Shown piece after piece: positions 1-11,653 of a DNA stretch of 64,000 nucleotides; within the stretch, counting starts at the first letter, position 1, and the number at the start of each line of letters is the position of its first letter. This DNA comes from Methylobacterium cerastii (GTDB taxonomy: Bacteria; Pseudomonadota; Alphaproteobacteria; Rhizobiales; Beijerinckiaceae). The stretch is from positions 1 to 64,000 of the forward strand of contig NZ_BPQG01000032.1 in assembly GCF_022179125.1 (NCBI RefSeq). The letters are read 5' to 3'. The position numbers and the translations under genes are program-made. The notes beneath the pieces are model-generated. The model searched no databases. It saw only the letters and a program-made list of their open reading frames with translations, and was not told the DNA's origin.

Positions 1-1
1 C

Positions 2-1147
2 GACCAGATGCTGGTCGACCCCGAGAAGACCACCCACCTCGGCAAGCCGGTCGGCAAGGATAGCTCGACCAAGACCTGGGAAGGCGACCAGTGGAAGACC
101 GGCGGCGGCTGCACCTGGGGCTGGTTCTCCTACGACCCCAAGCTCGACCTGATGTACTACGGCTCGGGCAACCCCTCGACCTGGAACCCCAAGCAGCGTC
201 CGGGCGACAACAAGTGGTCGATGACCATCTGGGCGCGTAACCCCGACACGGGCGTGGCCAAGTGGGTCTACCAGATGACCCCGCACGACGAGTGGGACTA
301 CGACGGCATCAACGAGATGATCCTCACCGACCAGAAGGTCGGCGGCAAGGACACCCCGCTGCTGACCCACTTCGACCGCAACGGCTTCGGCTACACCCTG
401 AACCGCGCCACCGGCGAACTCCTCGTCGCCGAGAAGTTCGACCCGGTCGTCAACTGGGCCTCCAAGGTCGACATGGACAAGGGGTCGAAGACCTACGGCC
501 GCCCGGTCGTGGCCGAGGCCTACTCGCCCGAGCGGACAGGCGAGGACGAGACGACCGCCGGCATCTGCCCGGGCGCGATCGGAGCGAAGAACCAGCAGCC
601 TGCTGCGTTCTCGCCCGAGACGCGGCTGTTCTACGTGCCGACCAACCACATCTGCATGAGCTACGAGCCGTTCCACGTCACCTACACGACAGGCGTGCCG
701 TTCGTCGGCGCCACCGTCGGGCTGCAGCCGCCGCCGGGCGAGACCCGGACCGGCGCGTTCCTGGCCTGGGACGGCGTCGCGGGCAAGATCAGGTGGTCGA
801 ACCCCGAGCCGTTCTCGGTCTGGTCGGGCGCGCTCGCCACCGCCGGCGGCGTGGTCTTCTACGGCACGCTCGAGGGCTACCTGAAGGCGGTCGACGCGGC
901 GACCGGCCGGGAACTCTACCGGTTCAAGACCCCGTCCGGCGTCGTCGGCAACGTGATGACCTACCGCCATCGCGGCCGCCAATACGTGGCGGTGCTCTCG
1001 GGCGTCGGCGGCTGGGCCGGCATCGGCCTCGCCGCCGGCCTCACCGACCCGGCGGACGGCGCCGGCGCGGTCGGCGGCTACGCGGCCCTGTCGGACTACA
1101 CCGCCCTCGGCGGCCAGCTCACCGTCTTCGCCCTGCCGGAACGCTGA
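2..1147 (+). CDS. xoxF: Lanthanide-dependent methanol dehydrogenase XoxF, 3' part
   Basis: PQQ-dependent periplasmic alcohol dehydrogenase that oxidises methanol to formaldehyde or formate. The gene enters from the left edge, so the signal peptide and first propeller blades are missing; about 380 C-terminal residues remain. The segment [12 protein letters not shown] carries the catalytic Asp (codon 296-298) and, two residues on, a second Asp (codon 302-304). That second Asp is the lanthanide-binding signature of XoxF; calcium-type MxaF has Ala there. Further family sequence includes [10 protein letters not shown] and the C-terminal [18 protein letters not shown]. The usual partners xoxG (cytochrome c) and xoxJ do not follow: the next genes are an unrelated accessory pair. 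XoxF is well supported over ExaF/PedH by the methanol-dehydrogenase-like sequence throughout. Confidence 0.93.
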   Translation, partial: DQMLVDPEKTTHLGKPVGKDSSTKTWEGDQWKTGGGCTWGWFSYDPKLDLMYYGSGNPSTWNPKQRPGDNKWSMTIWARNPDTGVAKWVYQMTPHDEWDYDGINEMILTDQKVGGKDTPLLTHFDRNGFGYTLNRATGELLVAEKFDPVVNWASKVDMDKGSKTYGRPVVAEAYSPERTGEDETTAGICPGAIGAKNQQPAAFSPETRLFYVPTNHICMSYEPFHVTYTTGVPFVGATVGLQPPPGETRTGAFLAWDGVAGKIRWSNPEPFSVWSGALATAGGVVFYGTLEGYLKAVDAATGRELYRFKTPSGVVGNVMTYRHRGRQYVAVLSGVGGWAGIGLAAGLTDPADGAGAVGGYAALSDYTALGGQLTVFALPER

Positions 1148-1328
1148 CGAAACCGTCTTGATGATCCAGCCGCGCGTGCCCCGAGCAAGGTCCGCGCCGA
1201 CTCTGAAGCGTGGGCCCTCCAGCTCGGCGGGCAGCGTCTCGCATCGCGAATGATATAGGAAATTAAGCTAGATGTTCTCGTTGTGTTCTGGTATCTGATC
1301 CTAGTCAAATGCGATTCGGATCGATGCC
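1148..1328. other. A/T-richer spacer between xoxF and the toxin-like gene
   Basis: No convincing gene is seen here. The part around 1245-1310 is visibly richer in A and T than the flanking genes and contains short runs such as gatataggaaattaag. This suggests a junction between the xoxF locus and acquired DNA, or the promoter region of the following accessory genes. No clear hairpin-plus-T-run terminator was found after xoxF. Confidence 0.4.
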
Positions 1329-1424
1329 ATGGCGAGACAACCAAGGAGCGGTGACGAGGTCCGGCAACTGAAGGGGCTTCTGGCCGGGCTCTCCCTCGAC
1401 ACGAAGCTGCTTCGCCTGGAATAG
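1329..1424 (+). pseudogene. 5' fragment of the toxin-like gene, ended by an in-frame TAG
   Basis: An ATG at 1329 opens a frame of 31 codons (MARQPRSGDEVRQLKGLL...) that ends at TAG 1422-1424. The same frame then continues without a stop through codons reading ALRRKDWSDQERAPAGQPNG and on into the ORF that ends at 2423. PAG-x-P-x-GGQW-like linkers are typical near the N-terminus of alphaproteobacterial polymorphic-toxin-like proteins. I infer that one gene once ran from 1329 to 2423 and that the TAG is a nonsense mutation (one base from CAG, AAG or GAG) or a sequencing error. No frameshift is needed to rejoin the parts. Confidence 0.55.
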
Positions 1425-1535
1425 GCCCTGCGGCGGAAGGACTGGTCCGACCAGGAGCGCGCGCCGGCCGGGCAACCGAACGGCGGGCAATGGGTCGGCG
1501 ACGGCAGCGGGGATGGCGGCACCATCGATCCGGGC

Positions 1536-2423
1536 GTGCTGCGGCTGATCAAGCCGCAATGGGCACAGATGCCCGCGGCCGAGCCCACGCAGACACGCGA
1601 AGAGACCCGTCTCGACGACGGAACCCGCGTCCTCTCGATCCGCATCCGCGCGGGCCGGCGCGACTTCGACGAGCAGCATACGGTCACCGCGCCGGACGGC
1701 GAGAGCCGGGTCTTCGAGACCCTCGGCGCGACGCAGACGATCCGCGACGGCGTCTCCGGCGAGATCCTGGGCCGCAGCACTTTCACGGCAAACGGTGCCG
1801 AGCCGGACGCGACGGTGCAGCCCGCCTTCCTGCCGGCAGTTCCGCTTGCCCTGGCGGCCGTTCGGATCCTGCGGACGCTCGAGCTCGCCGGTACGCTCTT
1901 CGCGACGCTTTCGGCGCAGCGGGGTCGCTACGGCACCGTCCTCGGCACCACGGCGCACGAGTTCCGTGGGGCCGAGGATTTCAGGCACATGCCGGCGATC
2001 TGGGTCGGCCCGCTCGACCAGGCATCCCTCGACGCCGCTTGCCCGAAGACCGGTGAGATCCAGACCCAGCTCGACGCGGTCGCCGCGGCGGTCCGAGGAA
2101 GCGGTGTGTATCGAACGCCGCAAGCCGTCGGCACCGCGATCCACGTGCTGATGGATCGTTGGGCAAAAGCCCAAGACATCGCCAATTTCAAATCGGAGCT
2201 ATCGATCCTCAAAAATGGAGACGAGGGCACGTATGGTCAATCCGGCACGAGCCGCCTCGACCAATACCATCGTCCGCAGCCGGCCGTCGCCTGCGTCTAT
2301 GACTATAAGACGGGACTTCGCGGCCTCAGCTGGTCCGAGTGGGTGCGCTACGCCACCAGATCGAAGACGTATTTTCCGGCAACGCAACGGATCATCGTCA
2401 TACAGATGCGGGAATCGCGATGA
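1536..2423 (+). CDS. Putative polymorphic-toxin-type protein with C-terminal REase-like domain
   Basis: 295 codons from the first usable start (GTG) after the in-frame TAG at 1422; an ATG at 1569 is an alternative. The middle has an Ala/Leu-rich helical stretch (about residues 95-125). The C-terminal 90 residues contain FKSELSIL, then SRLDQYH, then VYDYKTGLRGLSW and a final RIIVIQMRE. The order Glu ... Asp ... Asp-x-Lys followed by a short beta-strand matches restriction-endonuclease-fold (PD-(D/E)XK) toxin domains, so a DNase effector is my best guess. The stop overlaps the ATG of the next gene (ATGA), the usual layout of a toxin-immunity pair. The protein may be inactive because the natural N-terminus is cut off by the amber codon. 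No secretion partner is visible nearby. Confidence 0.6.
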   Translation: MLRLIKPQWAQMPAAEPTQTREETRLDDGTRVLSIRIRAGRRDFDEQHTVTAPDGESRVFETLGATQTIRDGVSGEILGRSTFTANGAEPDATVQPAFLPAVPLALAAVRILRTLELAGTLFATLSAQRGRYGTVLGTTAHEFRGAEDFRHMPAIWVGPLDQASLDAACPKTGEIQTQLDAVAAAVRGSGVYRTPQAVGTAIHVLMDRWAKAQDIANFKSELSILKNGDEGTYGQSGTSRLDQYHRPQPAVACVYDYKTGLRGLSWSEWVRYATRSKTYFPATQRIIVIQMRESR

Positions 2424-3277
2424 CGACCAAGAAGCAGTTGGCTCGGCTTTTCCGGGACGTGCTGAAGCACAATCCGGATTTCGTCCAAGTGAACCCGCAT
2501 GCGATCTGGATCCGCCCGATCCGTCATACCATCGCGCAGGTCTACATCCATCGCAGCAGCTCTGCGGATGTGTTTTGGCCCAGGTACAGTATCACGCCCT
2601 TGTATTGGGGTGGCGCGACCTGGGATTGGGTTGTCGGAAGTTTTTCCGAGGGATTTCGACGCGAGCCCCGACCGGCCCCCTTCACGCGGGACTACTTTCT
2701 CCAGCCCGATTACCAGCAGAGGCCGGAATTTCCCAAGCTCGCCGCGTGGGCGGCCACGGTCGGGGACTTCGCGTGGGCCGATCCCGAGATCGGCCGCATC
2801 TTCACGCGTGCGGTCGAGGAGCAGGTCCTGCCGCTGCTGCGCCCGATGGCCCTCGACCACCATGCCTATCTGGACTTCTACCGCAGCCACATCGTCCCGA
2901 GCCTCGGCCTTCACGACGAGCAGCGCATGGCGATCGCCCTCGCGGCGGGCGCGCTGGACGAGGCGCGCGAATACCTCGCCCGGATCTGGCGGTGGTACGA
3001 GAGCGACACCTACGGCGATTACGAGCCGCCGGAGATCCTCGACTATCCCAAGCGCGGCGCGCGCACGCGGCGCGCCATCGAGGCCTGGGAGAAGGCCGGC
3101 AGCTGCACCGACTACCGGCGCCGCCGCCGCCGCATCCTCGAGATCGTCGAACCGCTGCGCACCGGCGACCGTGCGGCCCTGGCCGTGATCCTACACCGCT
3201 GGGAGGCCGAGGCGGCGCGCTTCCACAAGGTCGAGCCATGGTGGGAGCCAACGCCGTTTCCCATCGAGGAGGGGTGA
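2420..3277 (+). CDS. Hypothetical protein, candidate immunity partner of the toxin-like gene
   Basis: 285 residues starting at the ATG that overlaps the upstream stop (ATGA at 2420-2423), so translation is probably coupled. The protein is soluble with no signal peptide or membrane segment. The N-terminal ~100 residues are rich in Trp, Tyr and Pro (YSITPLYWGGATWDWVVGSF); the rest looks helical, with Arg-rich runs near residue 235 and an acidic end (PFPIEEG). I do not recognise a named family. Its place directly after a REase-like toxin domain, with a 4-nt overlap, makes an immunity function the simplest inference, but nothing in the sequence alone proves it. Confidence 0.65.
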   Translation: MTTKKQLARLFRDVLKHNPDFVQVNPHAIWIRPIRHTIAQVYIHRSSSADVFWPRYSITPLYWGGATWDWVVGSFSEGFRREPRPAPFTRDYFLQPDYQQRPEFPKLAAWAATVGDFAWADPEIGRIFTRAVEEQVLPLLRPMALDHHAYLDFYRSHIVPSLGLHDEQRMAIALAAGALDEAREYLARIWRWYESDTYGDYEPPEILDYPKRGARTRRAIEAWEKAGSCTDYRRRRRRILEIVEPLRTGDRAALAVILHRWEAEAARFHKVEPWWEPTPFPIEEG

Positions 3278-3475
3278 CCCGGGCGACCGACGATCCGACG
3301 CCGCGGGAGCCCTTCCGCGGCTCTGGATCGATCCATGAGTCGTTCCGGGTCGTCCGGCATCGTCGGGCCCATGCAACGCCGCGCCAAGCGTAAAGACGCT
3401 TGAATTCTGCGCGTTCACCCGCTAGATCGTTCGTCATCAGTTCTGGTTGCAGTCGTGAGGCTGCGGTTCGGGAGT
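3278..3475. other. Intergenic stretch before the rimP leader
   Basis: No gene seen. The segment separates the accessory pair from the rimP operon and probably holds the rimP-operon promoter. Further right are a small hairpin (gcag-tcgtgagg-ctgc near 3449) and the attenuator-like stem listed separately. Confidence 0.35.
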
Positions 3476-3501
3476 GGGCCCCACCGGGTCCGCTCTTTTT
3501 T
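3476..3501 (+). terminator. Hairpin plus T-run, terminator or attenuator ahead of rimP
   Basis: GGGCCC, a four-base CACC loop, then GGGTCC form a six-pair stem (one G-U pair). It is followed by GCTC and six T residues. The hairpin ends about 70 nt before the rimP ATG. It could end transcription from upstream, or act as a conditional attenuator in the leader of the rimP-nusA-infB operon. That operon is known to be self-regulated in other proteobacteria. Confidence 0.55.
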
Positions 3502-3571
3502 ATTGCCGCAAGCCTTGGTCGCCCCCGGCCGGAACGCCGCCCCGTCAGCGAGCCCGACCCTGAGCGCAGTC

Positions 3572-4357
3572 ATGTCCGAGCCGTCCGCCGTCCCCTCGCC
3601 CGAGCCGACCGAGAAGCGTCTCGTTCGCGAGACCGGCGTCGCCGCGCGCGTGGCGCAGGTGATCGAGGGTCCGATCGAGGGCCTCGGGTTCCGTCTCGTG
3701 CGGGTGAAGGTGTCGAGCGCCAACGGCTGCACCGTGCAGATCATGGCCGAGCGCCCGGACGGCTCGATGTCCATCGACGACTGCGAGACCGTGAGCCGCG
3801 CGATCTCGCCGATCCTCGACCTCGATGACCCCGTGGGCATCGCCTACTACCTCGAGATGTCCTCTCCCGGCATCGACCGGCCGCTGGTCCGGGTCTCGGA
3901 CTTCGCCCGCTGGGCCGGCTACGAGGCCAAGATCGAGCTGTCCGTGCCGCTCGACGGGCGCAAGCGCTTCCGCGGGATCATCGGCGAGCCGGATGCGGCG
4001 ACCCTCACCGTGCCGGTCGACCTGCCCGACGTGAAGGAAGGCTTTCCGAGCCGGGTCTCGGTGCCTCTGCGCGACCTGTCCGAGGCGCATCTCGTCCTGA
4101 CCGACGACCTGATCCGGGAATCGCTGCGCCGCGGCGGCGGAACCCCGGAAGATCTCGACGCGGATTTCGACGGCGAGTCCGACGCGGACGACGGGGAGGA
4201 GGCGCCCCTGCCGCCTGCCCCGTTCCCGAAGCGGCTGAAGGCCTCCGCCAAGCCGAAGGCCGCCAAGCCGGTCAAGGCGAAGCCCGCCTCGGACGCGCCG
4301 AAGAAGCCCGTGACCACCAAGGCGGCCCGCCTCAAGGACCGCGACTCGCTTCACTAG
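3572..4357 (+). CDS. rimP: Ribosome maturation factor RimP
   Basis: 261 residues. RimP helps assemble the 30S subunit. The two conserved blocks are visible: the N-terminal alpha/beta domain ([20 protein letters not shown], then [16 protein letters not shown]) and the SH3-like domain with [13 protein letters not shown] chose the ATG at 3572 ([12 protein letters not shown]) because the longer open frame from 3455 runs through the leader hairpin. The C-terminal ~70 residues are an acidic patch followed by a Lys/Pro/Ala-rich tail, an extension common in alphaproteobacterial RimP. It is the first gene of the rimP-nusA-ylxR-infB operon. Confidence 0.94.
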   Translation: MSEPSAVPSPEPTEKRLVRETGVAARVAQVIEGPIEGLGFRLVRVKVSSANGCTVQIMAERPDGSMSIDDCETVSRAISPILDLDDPVGIAYYLEMSSPGIDRPLVRVSDFARWAGYEAKIELSVPLDGRKRFRGIIGEPDAATLTVPVDLPDVKEGFPSRVSVPLRDLSEAHLVLTDDLIRESLRRGGGTPEDLDADFDGESDADDGEEAPLPPAPFPKRLKASAKPKAAKPVKAKPASDAPKKPVTTKAARLKDRDSLH

Positions 4358-4426
4358 AGCATCGCAGCCCGGCCCGCTCGCAAGGCGGCGCGCCGGAGCG
4401 GCACCCCAAGAGAAGGACCGACACAG

Positions 4427-6034
4427 ATGGCCGTCGTCAGCGCCAACCGGCTCGAACTCCTGCAGATCGCCGACGCGGTCGCCCGCGAGAAGGTGATCGA
4501 TCGCTCCATCGTCATCGACGCGATGGAGGAGGCGATCGCCAAGGCCGCGCGCTCCCGCTACGGCGCCGAGACCGACGTGCACGCCGAGATCGACAACAAG
4601 ACCGGGGCGCTGCGGCTCTCCCGCCACCTGCTCGTGGTCGATCTCGTCGAGAACGACGCCCGCGAGATCACCCTCGACCAAGCCCGGCGCTACAATCCGG
4701 GCGCGCTCGTCGGCGACGTGATCTCCGACACCCTGCCGCCCTTCGACTTCGGGCGCGTCGCCGCGCAGTCGGCCAAGCAGGTCATCGTCCAGAAGGTCCG
4801 CGACGCCGAACGCGACCGCCAGTTCGACGAGTACAAGGACCGCATCGGCGAGATCGTGAACGGCCTCGTCAAGCGCGTCGAGTACGGCAACGTGATCGTC
4901 GACCTCGGCCGCGGCGAGGGCATCGTCCGGCGCGACGAGATGATCCCGCGCGAGACCTTCCGCCCCGGCGACCGCATCCGCTCCTACCTGTTCGACGTGC
5001 GCCGCGAGGTGCGCGGGCCGCAGATCTTCCTCTCGCGCTCGCACCCGCAGTTCATGGCGAAGCTCTTCGGGCAGGAAGTGCCGGAGATCTACGACGGCAT
5101 CGTCGAGGTGAAGGCGGTCGCCCGCGACCCGGGCTCGCGCGCCAAGATCGCGGTGATCTCGCGCGACGGATCGATCGACCCGGTCGGCGCCTGCGTCGGC
5201 ATGCGCGGATCGCGCGTCCAGGCGGTGGTCGGTGAACTCCAGGGCGAGAAGATCGACATCATCCCGTGGTCCGAGGACCAGGCGACCTTCATCGTCAACG
5301 CGCTGCAGCCGGCGGAAGTCGTCAAGGTGGTGCTCGACGAGGAGGCCGACCGCATCGAGGTGGTGGTGCCCGACGACCAGCTCTCGCTCGCCATCGGCCG
5401 CCGCGGCCAGAACGTGCGCCTGGCCTCGCAGCTGACCGGCTGGGACATCGACATCCTCACCGAGGCCGAGGAGAGCGAGCGCCGCCAGAAGGAGTTCGCC
5501 GAGCGCACCACCGTGTTCATGGGGGCGCTGGACGTGGACGAGACCGTGGGCCAGCTGCTGGCCGCGGAAGGCTTCCGCAACGTGGAAGAGATCGCCTACG
5601 TCGATATCCAGGAGCTGTCCTCGATCCAGGGCCTCGACGAGGAGACCGGCGCCGAAATCCAGGCGCGCGCGCAGGACCACCTCGCCCGCATTGAGCAGGA
5701 GCACGACGACCGCCGCATCGAGCTCGGCGTCCAGGACGAGCTGCGCGAGATCGACGGCCTGACCACGCCGATGCTGGTCTCGCTCGGCGAGAACGACGTG
5801 AAGACGATCGAGGACTTGGCCGGCTGCGCCACCGACGACCTCGTCGGCTACACCGAAGGCCGCGGCCCGGAGGCCAAGCGCCACGCCGGCTACCTCGACG
5901 GCTTCGAGGTCTCCCGCACCGAGGCGGAAGGCATGATTATGGCCGCGCGCCTGCACGCCGGCTGGATCGACGCCCTTCCCGAGCCCGAGACGGCCGAAGG
6001 CGAGGCGGAGCCCGCCGAGGCCGAAGCGAACTGA
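4427..6034 (+). CDS. nusA: Transcription termination/antitermination factor NusA
   Basis: 535 residues; binds RNA polymerase and nascent RNA and modulates pausing, termination and antitermination. Order of domains: N-terminal polymerase-binding domain (residues ~1-125), S1 domain (~135-200, [19 protein letters not shown]), KH1 and KH2 (~230-345, with [14 protein letters not shown] and [13 protein letters not shown]). Two C-terminal helix-hairpin repeats follow, each spaced from the next by acidic linkers, and the tail is Glu-rich. The ATG at 4427 has a Shine-Dalgarno-like AGAAGGA nine bases upstream. It lies 69 nt after rimP and 19 nt before ylxR, in the usual order. Confidence 0.97.
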   Translation: MAVVSANRLELLQIADAVAREKVIDRSIVIDAMEEAIAKAARSRYGAETDVHAEIDNKTGALRLSRHLLVVDLVENDAREITLDQARRYNPGALVGDVISDTLPPFDFGRVAAQSAKQVIVQKVRDAERDRQFDEYKDRIGEIVNGLVKRVEYGNVIVDLGRGEGIVRRDEMIPRETFRPGDRIRSYLFDVRREVRGPQIFLSRSHPQFMAKLFGQEVPEIYDGIVEVKAVARDPGSRAKIAVISRDGSIDPVGACVGMRGSRVQAVVGELQGEKIDIIPWSEDQATFIVNALQPAEVVKVVLDEEADRIEVVVPDDQLSLAIGRRGQNVRLASQLTGWDIDILTEAEESERRQKEFAERTTVFMGALDVDETVGQLLAAEGFRNVEEIAYVDIQELSSIQGLDEETGAEIQARAQDHLARIEQEHDDRRIELGVQDELREIDGLTTPMLVSLGENDVKTIEDLAGCATDDLVGYTEGRGPEAKRHAGYLDGFEVSRTEAEGMIMAARLHAGWIDALPEPETAEGEAEPAEAEAN

Positions 6035-6053
6035 AGGCGCGAGGTCGGGCGAC

Positions 6054-6863
6054 ATGATCCAGGCCGCGCAGCCGACGGCTGACGAGGGCGTCGAGGAGAT
6101 CGCCCTCGACGCCGGGCCGAATCGCGGCCGTCAGGGTACGCTGCGCACCTGCATCGTCACCCGGACCGTGCAGGCGCCGGACGCGATGATCCGGTTCGTC
6201 CTCGGGCCGGACGGCGCCGTCGTGCCGGACCTGCGCGCGCGCCTTCCCGGCCGCGGCGCCTGGGTCAGAGCGCGCCGCGAGGACGTCGCGACGGCCGTGA
6301 AGAAGCGGGCGTTCAACCGGGCGTTCAAGACGCAAGGCGCGACCGCCGCCGCCGACCTCCCCGACCGGATCGCCGAAGGCCTGCGGGCCGACCTGCGACA
6401 AGCGATAGCCCTGGCCAACAAGGCCGGCTGCATCGTCACCGGCTTCACCAAGGTCGAGGCTGCGATCGGCGCGCAGCCGCGGGTCGCGGCCGTGATCCAT
6501 GCGTCCGACGCCGCCGCCGACGGCCGCCGCAAGATCGCGGCGGCATTGCACAGGCGCCACGGCGATGCCATATCCCGCATACCGATCGTTGACGACTTGT
6601 CCGAAGACGAATTGGACATGGCCTTAGGTCGGGATCATGTGATACACGCTGCGCTCGTCGCAGGAGTCGGGGCCGCCGGCTGCCTGGCGCGTTGGCGTCG
6701 GCTACGCTCCTTCGAGGGCGTCGCCGCGGCGATCGAGGAGCGCGGATCCGCCGGATACGGCGGGGATGCTCCCCCTCTGCAAGACGATGCCGTGACGGAT
6801 CAGGCCGGCGCTCCGCGGGTTGCCGGTTCACGCGACGATGGAAACCCTCAGGGTTCAGGCTGA
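6054..6863 (+). CDS. RNA-binding protein, YlxR (DUF448) plus L7Ae-like domain
   Basis: 269 residues. The first ~95 residues are a YlxR domain (RTCIVTRTVQAPDAMIRFVL, then LPGRGAWVRARRED). Next comes an L7Ae/L30e-like domain (LRQAIALANKAGCIVTGFTKVEAAI, about 105-205), a fusion normal in alphaproteobacteria. YlxR proteins bind RNA and sit between nusA and infB in most bacteria. The C-terminal ~50 residues are low complexity and poorly conserved. The stop is directly followed by the infB ATG without a gap, which argues for coupled translation. Confidence 0.9.
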   Translation: MIQAAQPTADEGVEEIALDAGPNRGRQGTLRTCIVTRTVQAPDAMIRFVLGPDGAVVPDLRARLPGRGAWVRARREDVATAVKKRAFNRAFKTQGATAAADLPDRIAEGLRADLRQAIALANKAGCIVTGFTKVEAAIGAQPRVAAVIHASDAAADGRRKIAAALHRRHGDAISRIPIVDDLSEDELDMALGRDHVIHAALVAGVGAAGCLARWRRLRSFEGVAAAIEERGSAGYGGDAPPLQDDAVTDQAGAPRVAGSRDDGNPQGSG

Positions 6864-9785
<2,922 letters not shown>

Positions 9786-9811
9786 TCGCGTTCGACAGCG
9801 CATCGACACGG

Positions 9812-9843
9812 CGGCCGCGGCTCCTGCCGCGGCCGTCTTTTTT
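9812..9843 (+). terminator. Rho-independent terminator after infB
   Basis: Ten-pair perfect stem: CGGCCGCGGC, loop TCCT, GCCGCGGCCG, followed by TC and six T residues. It starts 26 nt after the infB stop and separates infB from rbfA-truB, which therefore either need their own promoter or are read through. Confidence 0.85.
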
Positions 9844-9902
9844 CGTATTCCCGTCCCGCCCCGTCCGCCCGCCGGACGGCCTTGCGCGAGACCGAAGAGA
9901 CC

Positions 9903-10337
9903 ATGGCCCAGAAACCCAACCCGACCGGCCCGACCCTGCGGCAGCAGCGCATCGCCGAACTCGTGCGCCACGCGCTCGCCGAAGTGCTCCAGCGCGGCGA
10001 CATCCAGGATCCGGTGCTCGGCAGCCACGTGGTGACCGTGCCCGAGGTTCGGATGTCGCCCGATCTGAAGCTCGCCACAGCCTACGTCATGCCGCTCGGC
10101 GGCATGGACGAGGCGCCGGTGATCGCCGCGCTCGATCGCAACCGCAAGGCGCTCCGCCAGGAGGTCGCCCGGCGGGTGAACCTCAAATTCGCCCCGGAGT
10201 TGCGCTTTCAACGCGACGACACGTTCGATGAGGCCGCCCGGATCGACGCGCTGCTGCGCAACGAGCGCGTCCAGCGCGACCTCGACAAGGGTTCGCCGGA
10301 CGAGGACGACGCGGACGGCGACGACCGACGCACCTGA
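9903..10337 (+). CDS. rbfA: 30S ribosome-binding factor RbfA
   Basis: 144 residues; cold-shock-related factor needed for late 16S rRNA maturation. The N-terminus [17 protein letters not shown] and the middle block [17 protein letters not shown] are family typical, as is the end of the KH-like fold ([20 protein letters not shown]). The ATG at 9903 ([10 protein letters not shown]) has GAGA just upstream and fits the family better than the longer TTG start at 9882. An acidic tail of about 20 residues closes the protein. Confidence 0.94.
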   Translation: MAQKPNPTGPTLRQQRIAELVRHALAEVLQRGDIQDPVLGSHVVTVPEVRMSPDLKLATAYVMPLGGMDEAPVIAALDRNRKALRQEVARRVNLKFAPELRFQRDDTFDEAARIDALLRNERVQRDLDKGSPDEDDADGDDRRT

Positions 10338-10419
10338 CGCGGCCCCGGAGGTCAGGCGCACCCGCCTGGACCCCGTTTCGCCGACCCACGTAAAAAGCAT
10401 GACGCCGACCGAGGTTTCC

Positions 10420-11451
10420 ATGAACGACGTCCCGACCTCAGAGCATCCGGCATCGACCCCCGAAATCCCGTCATCGGGCGAGCGCCGCGGTGACGAAGGC
10501 CGTCGCCCGCCCCGTGGTGGTCCGCGCTCCGACCGGCCGAAGAAGCGCGACGTGTCGGGCTGGGTCATCCTCGACAAGGGCGTCGGCATGACCTCGACGC
10601 ACGCGGTCGCAGTGGTGAAGCGCGCCTTCAACGCCAAGAAGGCGGGGCATGCCGGCACCCTCGATCCGCTGGCCTCCGGCATCCTGCCGATCGCGCTGGG
10701 CGAGGCCACCAAGACCGTTCCCTTCGTGATGGACGGCCGCAAGGCCTACCGCTTCACCGTGAGTTGGGGCATCGAGACCGACACGGACGACGCCGAGGGG
10801 CGCCCGGTGGCGACGAGCGACGACCGCCCGAGCCGCGAGGCGGTCGAGGCCGCGCTGCCGAGCTTCGTCGGCGCGATCGAGCAGGTGCCGCCGCGCTATT
10901 CGGCGATCAAGATTCAGGGCGAACGCGCCTACGACCTCGCTCGCGACGGCGAGGTGGTCGAGCTGGTGGCCCGCCCGGTGCAGATCGACCGCCTCGCGGT
11001 CGTCGAGCACGATGGCGACCGCACGGTGATCGAGGCTGAATGCGGCAAGGGCACCTATGTGCGGGCGCTGGCGCGCGATCTCGGCCGCATGCTCGGCTGC
11101 CGCGGCCACGTCTCGGCCCTGCGCCGAACCCGGGTCGGGCCGTTCACGGAGGCCGATTCCTGCAACGTCGCCGGCCTCGACGCGGCCGGCCCCGAGGGCA
11201 GCCTCGCGCACCTGATGCCGGTGGAGACCGCGCTCGATGCGATCACCTCCGTCTCGGTCTCGCGCGACATGGCGATGCGCCTGATGCGCGGCCAGTCGGT
11301 GATCCTGCGCGGCCGCGACGCGCCGGTCGAGGGCAAGATCTTCGCGACCTGCGGAGGCATCCTGGTCGCGGTGGGCGACGTCGAGCGCGGCGAGCTCGTG
11401 CCCCACCGGGTGTTCCACCTCGGCGGCACCGCGGCGGGTCGGGCCTCCTGA
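10420..11451 (+). CDS. truB: tRNA pseudouridine(55) synthase TruB
   Basis: 343 residues; makes pseudouridine 55 in the T-loop of tRNA. Motifs: [37 protein letters not shown] with the catalytic Asp, and [18 protein letters not shown] chose the ATG at 10420 because GAGG lies six bases before it; another ATG at 10399 is in frame. An N-terminal extension of ~45 hydrophilic residues precedes the catalytic domain. In many proteobacteria rpsO and pnp follow truB; here the photosynthesis cluster begins instead, on the opposite strand. Confidence 0.95.
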   Translation: MNDVPTSEHPASTPEIPSSGERRGDEGRRPPRGGPRSDRPKKRDVSGWVILDKGVGMTSTHAVAVVKRAFNAKKAGHAGTLDPLASGILPIALGEATKTVPFVMDGRKAYRFTVSWGIETDTDDAEGRPVATSDDRPSREAVEAALPSFVGAIEQVPPRYSAIKIQGERAYDLARDGEVVELVARPVQIDRLAVVEHDGDRTVIEAECGKGTYVRALARDLGRMLGCRGHVSALRRTRVGPFTEADSCNVAGLDAAGPEGSLAHLMPVETALDAITSVSVSRDMAMRLMRGQSVILRGRDAPVEGKIFATCGGILVAVGDVERGELVPHRVFHLGGTAAGRAS

Positions 11452-11512
11452 CGTAGAAGGGATGATCGCGACGCCCTTCCTACTCCGTAGGGGGGAGCGG
11501 AAGAAGCGCGCG

Positions 11513-11653
11513 CTACTCCTCGCGGTCGGTCCGCGTCGCTTCGGCCGCGCGGTCCCGCCGCATGCCGCGCCGGAGCGACACGAGCTGCCAGATCGCCAGC
11601 CCGAGGGCGAAGACGAGCCCGATGTCGAAGACCGCGAAGAGCGGGTCGGTCAT
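11513..11653 (-). CDS. 46-residue single-span membrane protein, coupled to crtB
   Basis: A short gene whose ATG (11651-11653) overlaps the crtB stop in an ATGA arrangement. The product starts MTDPLFAVFDIGLVFALGLA and has one clear hydrophobic helix (residues ~5-25). A basic stretch SLRRGMRRDR and an acidic, polar tail ending TDREE follow. The Arg cluster suggests the C-terminus is cytoplasmic. I know no name for it. The overlap, the good transmembrane pattern and the position at the end of the crtIB operon support it as a real gene. Its role, perhaps in carotenoid enzyme assembly at the membrane, is a guess. Confidence 0.6.
   Translation of the reverse strand: MTDPLFAVFDIGLVFALGLAIWQLVSLRRGMRRDRAAEATRTDREE

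Noticed and set aside
1305-2174. 289-codon minus-strand open frame opposite the toxin-like gene
   Set aside because: Considered because the plus-strand gene is interrupted. The plus strand has the REase-like motifs and the ATGA overlap with the next gene, while the minus frame shows nothing recognisable.
3545-6055. 836-codon minus-strand open frame opposite rimP and nusA
   Set aside because: Shadow of two conserved genes; composition typical of antisense translation.
11478-11500. CCTAC-TCC-GTAGG hairpin after truB as a terminator
   Set aside because: The stem has only five pairs and no T-run follows on either strand.
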